From Candidatus Sulfobium mesophilum (lineage in GTDB: Bacteria; Nitrospirota; Thermodesulfovibrionia; Thermodesulfovibrionales; UBA6898): a stretch of DNA of 64,000 bases. Below, piece after piece: positions 1-7,290 of the stretch. The notes beneath the pieces were generated by a model. It was not told the origin of the DNA and did not search any database. It saw only the letters and a list, made by a program, of their open reading frames with translations. The DNA is taken from the NCBI GenBank assembly GCA_900302705.1, contig OUUY01000075.1, positions 1 through 64,000 of the forward strand, in the 5' to 3' direction. Made by a program: the position numbers and the translations under genes. The first letter of the stretch is position 1, and every line of letters begins with the position of its first letter.

Positions 1-1
1 G

Positions 2-172
2 CCCGGGCCGGTAGCCATAAAGGACTGGTGTAAGAACCATAGGATTTGTACGAAACAAATTGGAACTGGCACGGAGCCGAAGGTTTTCTGGTCCGCTATG
101 AAGCGGAAGGGCCCTCTTTTGGGAGTGATCTCTGGGTGTGGCCTCGATCCTGATGGGCGTCTGGCACAGTGA
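2..172 (+). other. open frame running in from the left edge, unassigned
   Basis: One forward frame is open from the window edge to a TGA at 170-172, giving 56 residues that end in a Gly/Leu-rich stretch and a short polar tail. The composition (several Cys, Trp and Lys) would suit a protein C-terminus, but I recognise no family. The other two forward frames stop within 33 bases. It may be the end of a gene that starts outside the window, or chance. Confidence 0.2.
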
Positions 173-285
173 AGACTGCAGCCGAATCCCAATGAAAAAA
201 CGGCAATGGTAGCGATTGTCGGCAGCTCAATAAAAAGGGAGAAGTCGATAAACTTCGAAAGAGAGATCTTTTTTGCTCGACAGGT

Positions 286-315
286 GTCCTCTAAATGGGC
301 GTCCTCTAAATGGGC
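286..315. repeat. 15-bp tandem duplication
   Basis: The 15-base unit GTCCTCTAAATGGGC occurs twice back to back (286-300 and 301-315) with no mismatch. It is a simple tandem duplication in non-coding sequence, consistent with replication slippage. I see no function. Confidence 0.85.
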
Positions 316-462
316 GTCGGTGAATTTCTTTATATTGTGCGGCAGCAAAATTCTGTTGGTTATCAGTCACGAGCGACTCCTCGAGGATACTCCATGACAA
401 ACTATTCCAAATTTCGTAGGTATCCCTGGACGAGTTGTACATGTCGTTATTTGCAGACAGGC

Positions 463-507
463 GAAGACCGATAAGGGACTAATGACCTTCCTTATCGATT
501 GGTCTTC
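463..507. promoter_or_regulatory. long interrupted dyad over a promoter
   Basis: GAAGACC (463-469) and GATAAGG (470-476) are matched by CCTTATC (490-496) and GGTCTTC (501-507), so two 7-bp arms pair with a 4-nt bulge and a 13-nt loop. The right arm covers the -35-like element TTGGTC of the next feature. A dyad in this place suits a repressor or activator site controlling the Cys-rich gene. The regulatory role is inference. Confidence 0.5.
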
Positions 508-527
508 CATCTCATGTGTGATAAGAT
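499..527 (+). promoter_or_regulatory. sigma70-like promoter for the Cys-rich gene
   Basis: TTGGTC (499-504) and TAAGAT (522-527) are 17 bp apart and lie 65 bp upstream of the start at 592. Both hexamers are imperfect, so strength is probably modest. The -35 overlaps the dyad at 463-507. Confidence 0.4.
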
Positions 528-591
528 GAAGCTGAAAAAGGAGGACAAAAACCTTGTAACTGGAAGTGACGGATGAGATAGGAGGCAGAAC

Positions 592-975
592 ATGAAGAAA
601 GTGTCAGTTCCCTTGATATGTTTAGCAATACTGGTAATGGCGCCGGTGACATTTGCGCAGGAAGGGGGACCCTGTGTAGGGGATATAGCAAAGTTCTGTA
701 GCAACGTAAAGCAAGGTGAAGGACGGATGGCAGGATGTTTGACGCAAAATGAGGCCCAAATTTCTACGGCGTGCAAAATGCATCTTGCGTGGGTGAAAGA
801 GGCCGTCAAGGAAGCGCATCAGGCCTGTGAGGACGATATCATGATGTATTGTGTGGTAGTCCATCCCGGAGAGGGGAAGGTAATGCAATGCCTGAAGGCG
901 AATAAGTCTAACCTTTCATCTGGGTGTCAGATGAAGCTGTTTGAGGCAGAAAAAGAGATGAAGGAGATAAAGTAA
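592..975 (+). CDS. exported Cys-rich repeat protein (GLG1-like)
   Basis: Encodes 127 residues. The ATG is preceded by a good Shine-Dalgarno (ATAGGAGG, 7 nt away). Residues 1-22 form a signal peptide (MKK, hydrophobic core, cut after FAQ). The mature part has two copies of a roughly 50-residue unit of the form C-x2-DI-x2-FC..G-x-GR..CL..C, the pattern of the Cys-rich repeat of Golgi apparatus protein 1 (Cys_rich_FGFR family). Bacterial members are small periplasmic proteins of unknown role, and the cysteines probably form disulfides. The gene stands alone with long spacers on both sides and a structured element just after its stop. Family assignment is fairly secure; no function can be given. 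Confidence 0.8.
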   Translation: MKKVSVPLICLAILVMAPVTFAQEGGPCVGDIAKFCSNVKQGEGRMAGCLTQNEAQISTACKMHLAWVKEAVKEAHQACEDDIMMYCVVVHPGEGKVMQCLKANKSNLSSGCQMKLFEAEKEMKEIK

Positions 976-991
976 AGTAACAGTTAATCAG

Positions 992-1047
992 GAGGGTTTT
1001 ATATAGGGCAAGAGGTTGCCCTGCGTTTAGTTTGGCAAGAAACCCTC
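992..1047. repeat. nested inverted repeat downstream of the Cys-rich gene
   Basis: An outer 8-bp stem (GAGGGTTT 992-999 with AAACCCTC 1040-1047) encloses a perfect 7-bp hairpin (AGGGCAA 1005-1011 with TTGCCCT 1016-1022, loop GAGG). It starts 17 bp after the stop codon at 975. There is no U-tract, so it is not a classical terminator. It may protect the 3' end of the message. Confidence 0.55.
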
Positions 1048-1425
1048 GCGCCAATGAAGAATCGGGCTTTGCGGATAACTGGATGTACCTTTGATATAGT
1101 TGTGACTTTCAATACCTGCGGACTGGTCGGTGAACACCGCAAAATAGCCATGCAGAGTGCGAGGAGAACATCGGATCTGAAGAAAGTAGGGTCGCTGACG
1201 CAACATTCCTTCCCTGTATCTGACGCGTGACGCAAATCGTCAATGATGTTTGATTCTCTCGGAAATTAAACGTCCGCAAGACTATTGGCGAGTGTGAGGG
1301 AAAGACCAGGAAGACGTGGGAGGCCGCAAAGAAAAAAAATAAAAGCTGCCGGAGACTAACTCGAAGAGGCATACAATAAAGTGCGTGCCAAAATCAAGTC
1401 CGAATAAAATATCCGTGCCTATAAT

Positions 1426-1456
1426 TTGAAACAGAAGATAGTTTTTTCCGTATAAT
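1426..1456 (+). promoter_or_regulatory. promoter of the phosphoesterase leader
   Basis: TTGAAA (1426-1431) and a perfect TATAAT (1451-1456) are separated by 19 bp. Transcription would begin near 1463 and meet the hairpin at 1500-1523 before reaching the coding region. Confidence 0.45.
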
Positions 1457-1499
1457 AAAACTGTGCGAAAAATTTAAGCACAAATACAAATAAAAACAG

Positions 1500-1523
1500 C
1501 CTGCCTTCGCGGCAGGTTTTTTT
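1500..1523 (+). terminator. intrinsic terminator or attenuator before the phosphoesterase gene
   Basis: A 6-bp GC-rich stem (CCTGCC/GGCAGG, loop TTCGC) is followed by seven T residues (1517-1523). It lies between a TATAAT at 1451-1456 and the ribosome site GGGAGGTT just before 1547. It could end an upstream transcript or act as a leader attenuator; the sequence fits both. Confidence 0.7.
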
Positions 1524-1546
1524 GCGCAGGGAGGTTAAACAATCAA

Positions 1547-2464
1547 ATGAGTAAATGGAAGCAAAAAGGTTCGGGCGCAAGCCTGATAAAGTTATATATT
1601 GTAACGCTCTTCGTCGTATGTCTGACCGCTGCTGTGTCGTTTGCGGAGGTTCACGGAGCTTCAAGCCAGCAGTTAGCGACTTTGAGCAAGATTCAGGGGA
1701 GCTTGACGTTTGCCGTCTTAGGGGATACCCGTAGCGGCGGCAAAGTCTATCACGACCTTGCCGCACGTCTGATGGAGCATAAGCCGGCCTTTGTAGTAAA
1801 TACGGGAGACATGGTCTTCATGCCCGATGGGGGATTCTGGGCTACTTTCTGGGAGTTGTCAAAACCCATCACCGCTCCATACTTTTTCAGTATGGGCAAC
1901 CACGACGCCAGTGATTTGGACAACGACGCGATTTATAAGGAGCAGGTCGAGCTTCCGGGAAACAAGCTCTATTACTCCTTTTCGGCGGGTGATTCCCTTT
2001 TCGTCGTTCTCGATTCAAATGTCCCCGATCAGGATAGAAAGATAACGGGGGAGCAATATGCATGGCTTGAAAAGACGCTTTCAACATCCGATAAAAAGCA
2101 CAAATTTGTGTTCGTGCATCACCCTCTATACTCTGAGAAAGACTGTGGACACCATTACATGGGGTGTCTTGACAAGTATCAGCAGGACAGAGATCGTCTT
2201 GCCGAGCTCCTTAAAAAGAACAAGGTGGATATTATCTTTGCCGGTCATGAGCACCTCTATTTACGCAAGACCGTTGATGGCATCACGCAGATAATTACCG
2301 GCGGCGGCGGCGCCCCTCTATACACGAGTGACGAGAAGGGAGGCTTCTATCACTTTATATTGGTAACCGTGAATGGAAATGAGGTAAAGGGCGAAGTAAT
2401 TGACAACAACGGCAAAGTGAGAGATATGTTCGTGAGCACCTCCGGAGTTTACGCACGCCAATAA
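1547..2464 (+). CDS. exported calcineurin-like metallophosphoesterase
   Basis: Encodes 305 residues with an N-terminal signal/anchor at about 14-34. The five metallophosphoesterase blocks are present in order: GDTR, GDM, GNHD, HHP and GHEH, supplying the two-metal ligands and catalytic histidine. A Gly-rich GGGGAP segment follows the last block, as in purple-acid-phosphatase-like enzymes. The product should be a periplasmic phosphomonoesterase or phosphodiesterase; the substrate cannot be told. The start is chosen for the GGGAGG site about 10 nt upstream. The gene is monocistronic, and its leader contains an intrinsic terminator that may control it. No Pho-box-like repeats were seen in front of it, so a link to the phosphate module further right is unproven. 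Confidence 0.82.
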   Translation: MSKWKQKGSGASLIKLYIVTLFVVCLTAAVSFAEVHGASSQQLATLSKIQGSLTFAVLGDTRSGGKVYHDLAARLMEHKPAFVVNTGDMVFMPDGGFWATFWELSKPITAPYFFSMGNHDASDLDNDAIYKEQVELPGNKLYYSFSAGDSLFVVLDSNVPDQDRKITGEQYAWLEKTLSTSDKKHKFVFVHHPLYSEKDCGHHYMGCLDKYQQDRDRLAELLKKNKVDIIFAGHEHLYLRKTVDGITQIITGGGGAPLYTSDEKGGFYHFILVTVNGNEVKGEVIDNNGKVRDMFVSTSGVYARQ

Positions 2465-2471
2465 ATGTGAT

Positions 2472-2509
2472 AACCCTTAGAGGGGGAACTGATTCCTCCT
2501 CTAAAGGTT
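2472..2509 (+). terminator. hairpin after the phosphoesterase gene
   Basis: Arms AACC..TTAGAGG (2472-2482) and CCTCTAA..GGTT (about 2497-2509) pair with one mismatch around a loop of about 15 nt, starting 8 bp after the stop. The following bases are only moderately T-rich (TTCTTC), so termination may be weak. Confidence 0.5.
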
Positions 2510-2652
2510 CTTCTTCAACAGGCCTTGTGTTAAGTAAATAATCACTAAAAAATGAGTTCATGCTTCTAACGGCCTTTTCTAAAGACGTAGTACGGGAGTA
2601 CACACCTTTTGAGAAGGTATGCGATAGACAACCTCCTTCCTCGGCAACGGAT

Positions 2653-2670
2653 GCGGTTATTAATAACCGC
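2653..2670. promoter_or_regulatory. perfect 18-bp palindrome upstream of the histidine kinase
   Basis: GCGGTTATTAATAACCGC reads identically on both strands. It lies 63 bp upstream of the -35 of the kinase promoter inside a 344-bp spacer. The uninterrupted symmetry suits a dimeric regulator. The spacer otherwise holds only the hairpin at 2472-2509 and the promoter at 2733-2762. Confidence 0.55.
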
Positions 2671-2732
2671 GGACTTCATGTAATCCGCACATTGACAAGA
2701 TCAGGGGAACTGACTCAATAGCTTCCTCGTTA

Positions 2733-2762
2733 TTGACAGAACTCGCAAAAAAACGGTAGATT
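2733..2762 (+). promoter_or_regulatory. sigma70-like promoter of the histidine kinase gene
   Basis: A perfect TTGACA (2733-2738) and TAGATT (2757-2762) are 18 bp apart. The predicted start of transcription, near 2769, would leave a leader of about 40 nt before the GTG at 2809. Confidence 0.5.
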
Positions 2763-2808
2763 TCTCTGAAGTAAGTATAAAGAGCTCCTTGGGGATTAGG
2801 CAATCGCA

Positions 2809-4800
2809 GTGGAAATATTCAAACATAACCAAAGTGAAAGAGTCTTAGCTAACACTCAGCTATTATTGCGAAAGACTTTTGACGCCCTTCAAGAAGCAGT
2901 TTTCATCATTGACGCTAAAACTGTCCAGATTACGGACTGTAACTCAGCAGCTTCTGAGATGTTCGGTTACAGTCGCAAAGAGATATTGGGACAGACAACG
3001 AGTTTCCTGCATGTTAATGAGGCAGAACTGCAGAAATTTAGGGACCACCTGTCCCTTGCTCTAAGAGAGAGAGGTCATCTTCACCTACCTGAATTTCATA
3101 TGAAGCGCAAGAACGGGGATATCTTTACAACTGATCACAGCGTTATGCCACTGGAAGACGATCATGGAGAGCGTATAGGATGGGTAAGTGTAATACGCGA
3201 CATCACCGAGCGCATGCAGGCCGAGGAGGCACTGCGCGCTCGTGAAGCCCAACTAAGCACCTTGATAGAAAGCCTACCCTTTGAACTGTTCGGGATAGCC
3301 AGGGACGGCAGATATTTCCTTCAGAATGAGGTATGCAGAAAACATTGGGGAGACTTTATTGGGAAGACACCTAAGGAAGTTGCCAACGATCAGAATACAT
3401 TGAATATCTGGCTCCACAACAACCGGCGGGCCTTTGCCGGTGAGATTGTCAAAGGTGAGATTGAGTTGATGATAGGGGGCGAAAAAAGGTATGTGTACAA
3501 TGTTATCTCACCAATTTTGAGTAAGGGACAGGTGGATGGAATCGTGGGGTTTAATATTGACATCACCGAGCGCAAGCAGACAGAGAAGGAACTGGAAGAG
3601 CACCGTACTCATCTTGAGAAACTCGTCGACCAGCGCACGAAGGAGATTTCTGCTCTGAACGGTCAGTTACGACAGTCGCAAAAACTGGAGGCAGTTGGAA
3701 TCCTTGCCGGTGGTATAGCCCATGAATTCAGCAATATTCTGACAACGATGAAGGGATCTATGTACCTCATACAAAAAAAACTGCCTGAAGGCAGCCAAGC
3801 TATGAAGTATGCTGAACAGATTCTCGCTTCGATGAAAAAGGCTAACACGCTGAGTCAGGGGCTTCTTACTTTCAGCAGAAAACAGAAGATTACACTAAAA
3901 CCTGTGCATCTCAATGAAATTATTCGAAGTGTAGGAAAAATGTTAAGCCAGCTTATTGGTGAAGACATGGAGTTGGCAGTGACGCTCAGTGGCGAGAACC
4001 CAAAAGTGATGGCGGACGTGAACCAGATAGAGCAGGTCCTGGTTAATCTGGTTACCAACGCAAGAGATGCTATGCCTGCGGGAGGAAGACTGTCCATAGG
4101 CACTAGCGTAATGAACATGGACGAGAACTTCGCAAAACAACACGGTTACGGTGTCTCCGGGGAATATGTTGTTTTGACAGTTTCCGACAGCGGAACCGGG
4201 ATAGATGAAGCAATAAGGGGAAAGATATTCGAGCCATTCTTCACCACGAAAGTGGTGGGAAAGGGTTCGGGATTAGGACTCGCAGTTACGTACGGCATAG
4301 TGAAACAACATAAGGGGTTTATCGATGCAGAGTCTATTCCTGGAGAAGGGACAACCTTCAAAATATACTTTCCCACCGTGAAAGTAGAAGTCAACGAACC
4401 GCTAGGCCAGGATATATCTCCAACCGTAAGAGGATCAGAGACGGTCCTTCTGGCAGAAGACGATGAAGATGCGAGGACGATAATGGGTGAGATGTTGAGG
4501 ATGGGCGGATATACAGTTTTGGAGGCAGGGGATGGAGAAGAGGCGATTAGAGTGTATAGGGAGAATAAAGACAGGCCCCAACTTGTCTTTCTTGATGTAA
4601 GGATGCCAAAAAAAAATGGCAGGGAAGTCTATGAGGAGATTAAGCAGATACATCCGGCAACTAAATTCCTTTTTATTAGCGGTTACACTGCGGATATTAT
4701 GGACTCTCTTGGAGTCGGTGAGGGAGGTATCAACTTCATATCAAAGGCTGCCTCGCCGGATGAAATATTGGGAAAGATACGAGAGGTTCTCGATCAATAA
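2809..4800 (+). CDS. PAS-PAS hybrid histidine kinase with C-terminal receiver
   Basis: Encodes 663 residues starting at GTG with only a weak ribosome site. Order: two PAS domains (about 20-135 and 150-255, each ending in DITER and a linker helix), a coiled segment, HisKA with His305 in the motif IAHEFSN, a HATPase_c domain (N-box NLVTNARDAM, G1 DSGTGID, G2 GKGSGLGL), and a receiver at about 545-660 with phospho-acceptor Asp596 (FLDVRMP) and conserved Lys. No membrane segment is visible, so it should sense a cytoplasmic signal. No cognate regulator lies next to it and the receiver is not followed by an output domain; it probably phosphorylates a partner elsewhere. Identical 19-base stretches at the two PAS ends suggest PAS duplication. 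Confidence 0.93.
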   Translation: MEIFKHNQSERVLANTQLLLRKTFDALQEAVFIIDAKTVQITDCNSAASEMFGYSRKEILGQTTSFLHVNEAELQKFRDHLSLALRERGHLHLPEFHMKRKNGDIFTTDHSVMPLEDDHGERIGWVSVIRDITERMQAEEALRAREAQLSTLIESLPFELFGIARDGRYFLQNEVCRKHWGDFIGKTPKEVANDQNTLNIWLHNNRRAFAGEIVKGEIELMIGGEKRYVYNVISPILSKGQVDGIVGFNIDITERKQTEKELEEHRTHLEKLVDQRTKEISALNGQLRQSQKLEAVGILAGGIAHEFSNILTTMKGSMYLIQKKLPEGSQAMKYAEQILASMKKANTLSQGLLTFSRKQKITLKPVHLNEIIRSVGKMLSQLIGEDMELAVTLSGENPKVMADVNQIEQVLVNLVTNARDAMPAGGRLSIGTSVMNMDENFAKQHGYGVSGEYVVLTVSDSGTGIDEAIRGKIFEPFFTTKVVGKGSGLGLAVTYGIVKQHKGFIDAESIPGEGTTFKIYFPTVKVEVNEPLGQDISPTVRGSETVLLAEDDEDARTIMGEMLRMGGYTVLEAGDGEEAIRVYRENKDRPQLVFLDVRMPKKNGREVYEEIKQIHPATKFLFISGYTADIMDSLGVGEGGINFISKAASPDEILGKIREVLDQ

Positions 4801-5257
4801 GAGGCTATAAAAAGCAGATTTGTTTTGAACCTCTGATGTCCGCATGACTAAAACTGTGTTGGCTCTATCTGTTCTGATTCGTGACGATTTACACATGTAA
4901 TAGATAACAGTCTCGTTTTCTAATACCTGCGTTGTAGGTGTTATGCGCGAAAATAGCTGTTGGCAGTATGGGGGAAAAGTCTCACCTGAGAAAAAAGTAG
5001 GTTCCGGCCAACATTTCCTTCCTGAAGCCGACTCTTCTCAAAATCCTAAAAAGGGTGTAAGTTATTATCGAAAAACAGCAATGGGAATTGTTGAATTTTC
5101 GCTGACTAATATTACATCTGGTATTATTTGGCTGATCAACATCATAAAAATGAGTATTAGCAAGAAACTATCTAATAATTGGTTATCCCACTTCCTTGTG
5201 TGCCTAGGGAATGTAGACTTCTGTTTCTAAATTGCAAAAGGATCAGAGGAGGACCAG
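4801..5257. other. 457-bp AT-rich spacer, no supported gene
   Basis: A 95-residue frame at 4943-5230 has no ribosome site, no recognisable domain and biased AT-rich content, and I do not accept it as a gene. Bases 4922-4931 repeat the ten bases at 1111-1120, and AAAATAGC follows at a similar distance in both places, hinting at a shared but decayed intergenic sequence. Confidence 0.4.
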
Positions 5258-5917
5258 ATGATAAAGAAACTATTTGTAACAGCACTAGTATGCACGCTTC
5301 CCGTTTCCGCGGTCGCTCAACTTTCTGATGTACCCGACGCGCCTAAAGTTGATGTTAAGTACCTCATTTACCTTCACGGCATTGGGATCGAAAAGGTCGG
5401 CGTATGGAAAGCGAACGAGGACTACAGAGGCATTGTAAAGGCTTTCGAGAAACAGGGTTTCATCGTCATTAGCGAAGTGCGTTCATCCGACACAAAACCG
5501 AACGAGTATGGTAAGAAGGTGGCAAGCCAGGTCAAGGCTCTCAGCACCAGGGGGGTTCCGCCTGAGAATATCACCGTGGTGGGCTACTCCAAGGGAGGGT
5601 TGATTACTCTGTGGGCCGCAGCTGCGGGCGATAACCCAAAAGTAAACTATGTGGTTCTGGCTGGCTGTGTCCAAAAGGGCAGTGAGTTCTATAGCACCTA
5701 TGCAAGTAACGTTGCGCCAAAAATGAAGGGCCGAATTCTATCAATGTACGACGCGGCCGATCCAGACCGCGGTACTTGTAAGGACTTCTTTGCGGCAGCA
5801 GGGGACAAGGTCACCGGCAAGGAAATAAAGTTTGAGACGGGAGAAGGGCATGGATTGTTTAGAAAACCGGTCGACCAATGGGTGAATCCTCTTGCAGAGT
5901 GGGCTAATGGCAAATAG
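5258..5917 (+). CDS. secreted alpha/beta hydrolase
   Basis: Encodes 219 residues with a signal peptide at 1-20 (cut after AVA) and a GAGGAGG ribosome site before the ATG. The fold is visible from an oxyanion-type LIYLHGIG strand-turn, the nucleophile elbow GYSKGG with Ser111, Asp165 after a late strand (MYDAADPD) and His198 in GEGHGLF, giving a complete triad. The size and the lack of a lid fit small dienelactone-hydrolase or carboxylesterase-like periplasmic enzymes. The substrate is unknown. The gene is isolated, with spacers of about 450 and 500 bp on its sides, which suggests a single-gene acquisition or a poorly constrained neighbourhood. Confidence 0.8.
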   Translation: MIKKLFVTALVCTLPVSAVAQLSDVPDAPKVDVKYLIYLHGIGIEKVGVWKANEDYRGIVKAFEKQGFIVISEVRSSDTKPNEYGKKVASQVKALSTRGVPPENITVVGYSKGGLITLWAAAAGDNPKVNYVVLAGCVQKGSEFYSTYASNVAPKMKGRILSMYDAADPDRGTCKDFFAAAGDKVTGKEIKFETGEGHGLFRKPVDQWVNPLAEWANGK

Positions 5918-6431
5918 CCTACGAATGATGCGCTCATATCGCCCGCTAACTGCAGTAACTCGCTAGTCAAACTCGAGGGACAACTGAGTCGTTTCTTAAC
6001 CAGTTGTTTGACCCCTATCGCTGTTCAGCTGGTGAACTCAGCGTTGTCACTGTTTGTTTTTATCGCAAATCCTCACTAGTTTCGATTTTTAATAACTATT
6101 GACTGGTCGGTGGACCTCTCAACGCCCAGCAGCAGATTACTGGTCATACTCCATTTGTTTGCTTCGGAGAGGCTGTCCTGCCTGTTCATGTGAGTATCCA
6201 AGATAGCAGTGAATGCATTCATGCGACAATGCGACCTGACTGACGGGGAGGCTTGCTTGGTAGCATGGTCCCATTATGCCTTCGAAAACCGGTAGTCAAC
6301 TATTATATGCTGAGGTTCTGATTCTGTGTACCTCAAGTGGTATACCGTTCCTTCGGCACCATATATTTTATCAAAAAATGTGTGCCTGTTTTAGGTGTAG
6401 CCGTTTCAGTTGCCATGCTGTAATATTAAGT
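5918..6431. other. 514-bp spacer, no supported gene
   Basis: No credible gene is seen. A 12-base match to 1121-1132 lies at 6101-6112 (GACTGGTCGGTG) with looser similarity around it. The short frame at 6276 has no ribosome site or family. Confidence 0.4.
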
Positions 6432-6836
6432 ATGAAGAAAGGCATATCAAGAAGTTTTGTCGCTTTCTCATAGTCGCCGCTTTTAGTCTTATAACTAAAT
6501 TGGCTTTCTCCCACGGCTATTTCGACCTCCTCCTTCTAGCACCTCCTGATGAGTATGGTGACGTTCTGATGAGAGGATCTACCGCAAAAGCAGGGATACC
6601 CCTGTTATTTTCTCTCACTGGGTCCATCGGGCAAAGCATACCTGCAGGTATGCCACGGAGAACTTGAATTTGCCATGAAGGCTAATGAAACGGGTGTTGT
6701 CTACGAAAACGGGAAGATGACGAACAGGTACTGCACGGTATGCCATAACGGGAAAATTGCGTTTGCGACAAAAGACGCCGGGAATGGCATTTCCCATTAA
6801 TGATTGTAAAAAATGCCACTCTGCGATGAAGCGTTA
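6432..6836 (+). pseudogene. c7-type triheme cytochrome, broken by frameshifts
   Basis: Reading across frames recovers a signal peptide from the ATG at 6432, then a DEYG..LMRGSTAKAGIP stretch, FSHWVHRAKHTC, a CxxCH, FAMKANETG, YCTVCHNGK, and finally DCKKCHSAMKR with a stop at 6834-6836. That is the layout of a single c(7)-type triheme domain, and it resembles each half of the intact cytochrome at 7291-8091. About four single-base indels are needed: near the end of the signal core (about 6465), at the CCCC run near 6600, between AGG and TATGCCAC near 6650 (inside the first heme motif), and near 6785. The gene is inactive unless these are sequencing errors. Confidence 0.75.
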
Positions 6837-6858
6837 GAGACGAACGGGATCCTATAAC

Positions 6859-7188
6859 TTACTTCTTCTCTTTTGATTCAAGCGTAAAAACAAAAAGCTC
6901 TCTGCACATCTCTAACCTTCTTAGATAGACCTTCCTCTCTGTCTCCCCCAGTTTTTCGATGAGGGGCTTTATCTTGTCGCACCTCTCGACAAGTTTCCTC
7001 AATTCCTCCGGAGAATAAGCCATGGCATCCTGGGTCCTTCCGCAAATGTCATCGAACTCTGTCTTCCAGTCTTGCTCAGCGTACGCGGTGCCATAAAGCA
7101 TTGACACGTTGCTGCAAGGCTCCTGAATTACAGGGGATGAGAATAAGATGAGTCCCAGCAAGATAGAGAAAATTACAGATCCTTTCAT
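6859..7188 (-). CDS. small exported protein of unknown function
   Basis: Encodes 109 residues with a signal peptide (MKGSVIFSILLGLILF..) and an AAGGAG ribosome site before the ATG. The mature part is charged and helical, with four cysteines, and ends in Lys/Glu-rich sequence. I recognise no domain. It follows the hexaheme cytochrome gene in the same direction after a gap of about 100 bp, so the two may be co-transcribed and it may act in the periplasm beside it. Its 3' end faces the cytochrome pseudogene. Confidence 0.6.
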   Translation of the reverse strand: MKGSVIFSILLGLILFSSPVIQEPCSNVSMLYGTAYAEQDWKTEFDDICGRTQDAMAYSPEELRKLVERCDKIKPLIEKLGETERKVYLRRLEMCRELFVFTLESKEKK

Positions 7189-7290
7189 TCATGACTCCTT
7201 ATTGTGTAGTGGGAAGCAAAGACAAAGAGATAACGACATGGTGGTCTCACGGTCCATCCCGATCTCACTGCCTGAGACTATACCCCCTTT

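Larger units (their letters stand above)
173..591. other. gene-free spacer before the Cys-rich gene
   Basis: I see no convincing gene here. A 63-residue frame from 206 covers a tandem repeat and looks like chance. The spacer contains that 15-bp duplication, a long interrupted dyad and a promoter-like pair just before the Cys-rich protein gene, each listed separately. Confidence 0.4.
976..1546. other. 571-bp spacer with nested hairpins, promoter and leader terminator
   Basis: No gene is supported here; minus-strand frames at 999-1235 and 1109-1372 have no recognisable product. The spacer holds a nested inverted repeat right after the Cys-rich gene, a stretch around 1111-1150 that loosely resembles sequence at 4922 and 6091, and a promoter plus intrinsic terminator in front of the phosphoesterase gene. 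Confidence 0.45.

Noticed and set aside
4943-5230. 95-residue plus-strand open frame
   Set aside because: No ribosome site, AT-biased composition, no recognisable domain.
592-6836. Integron-like cassette array: single plus-strand genes with long spacers
   Set aside because: No attC core sites (GTTRRRY / RYYYAAC pairs) and no integrase were found; the kinase gene is also large for a cassette.
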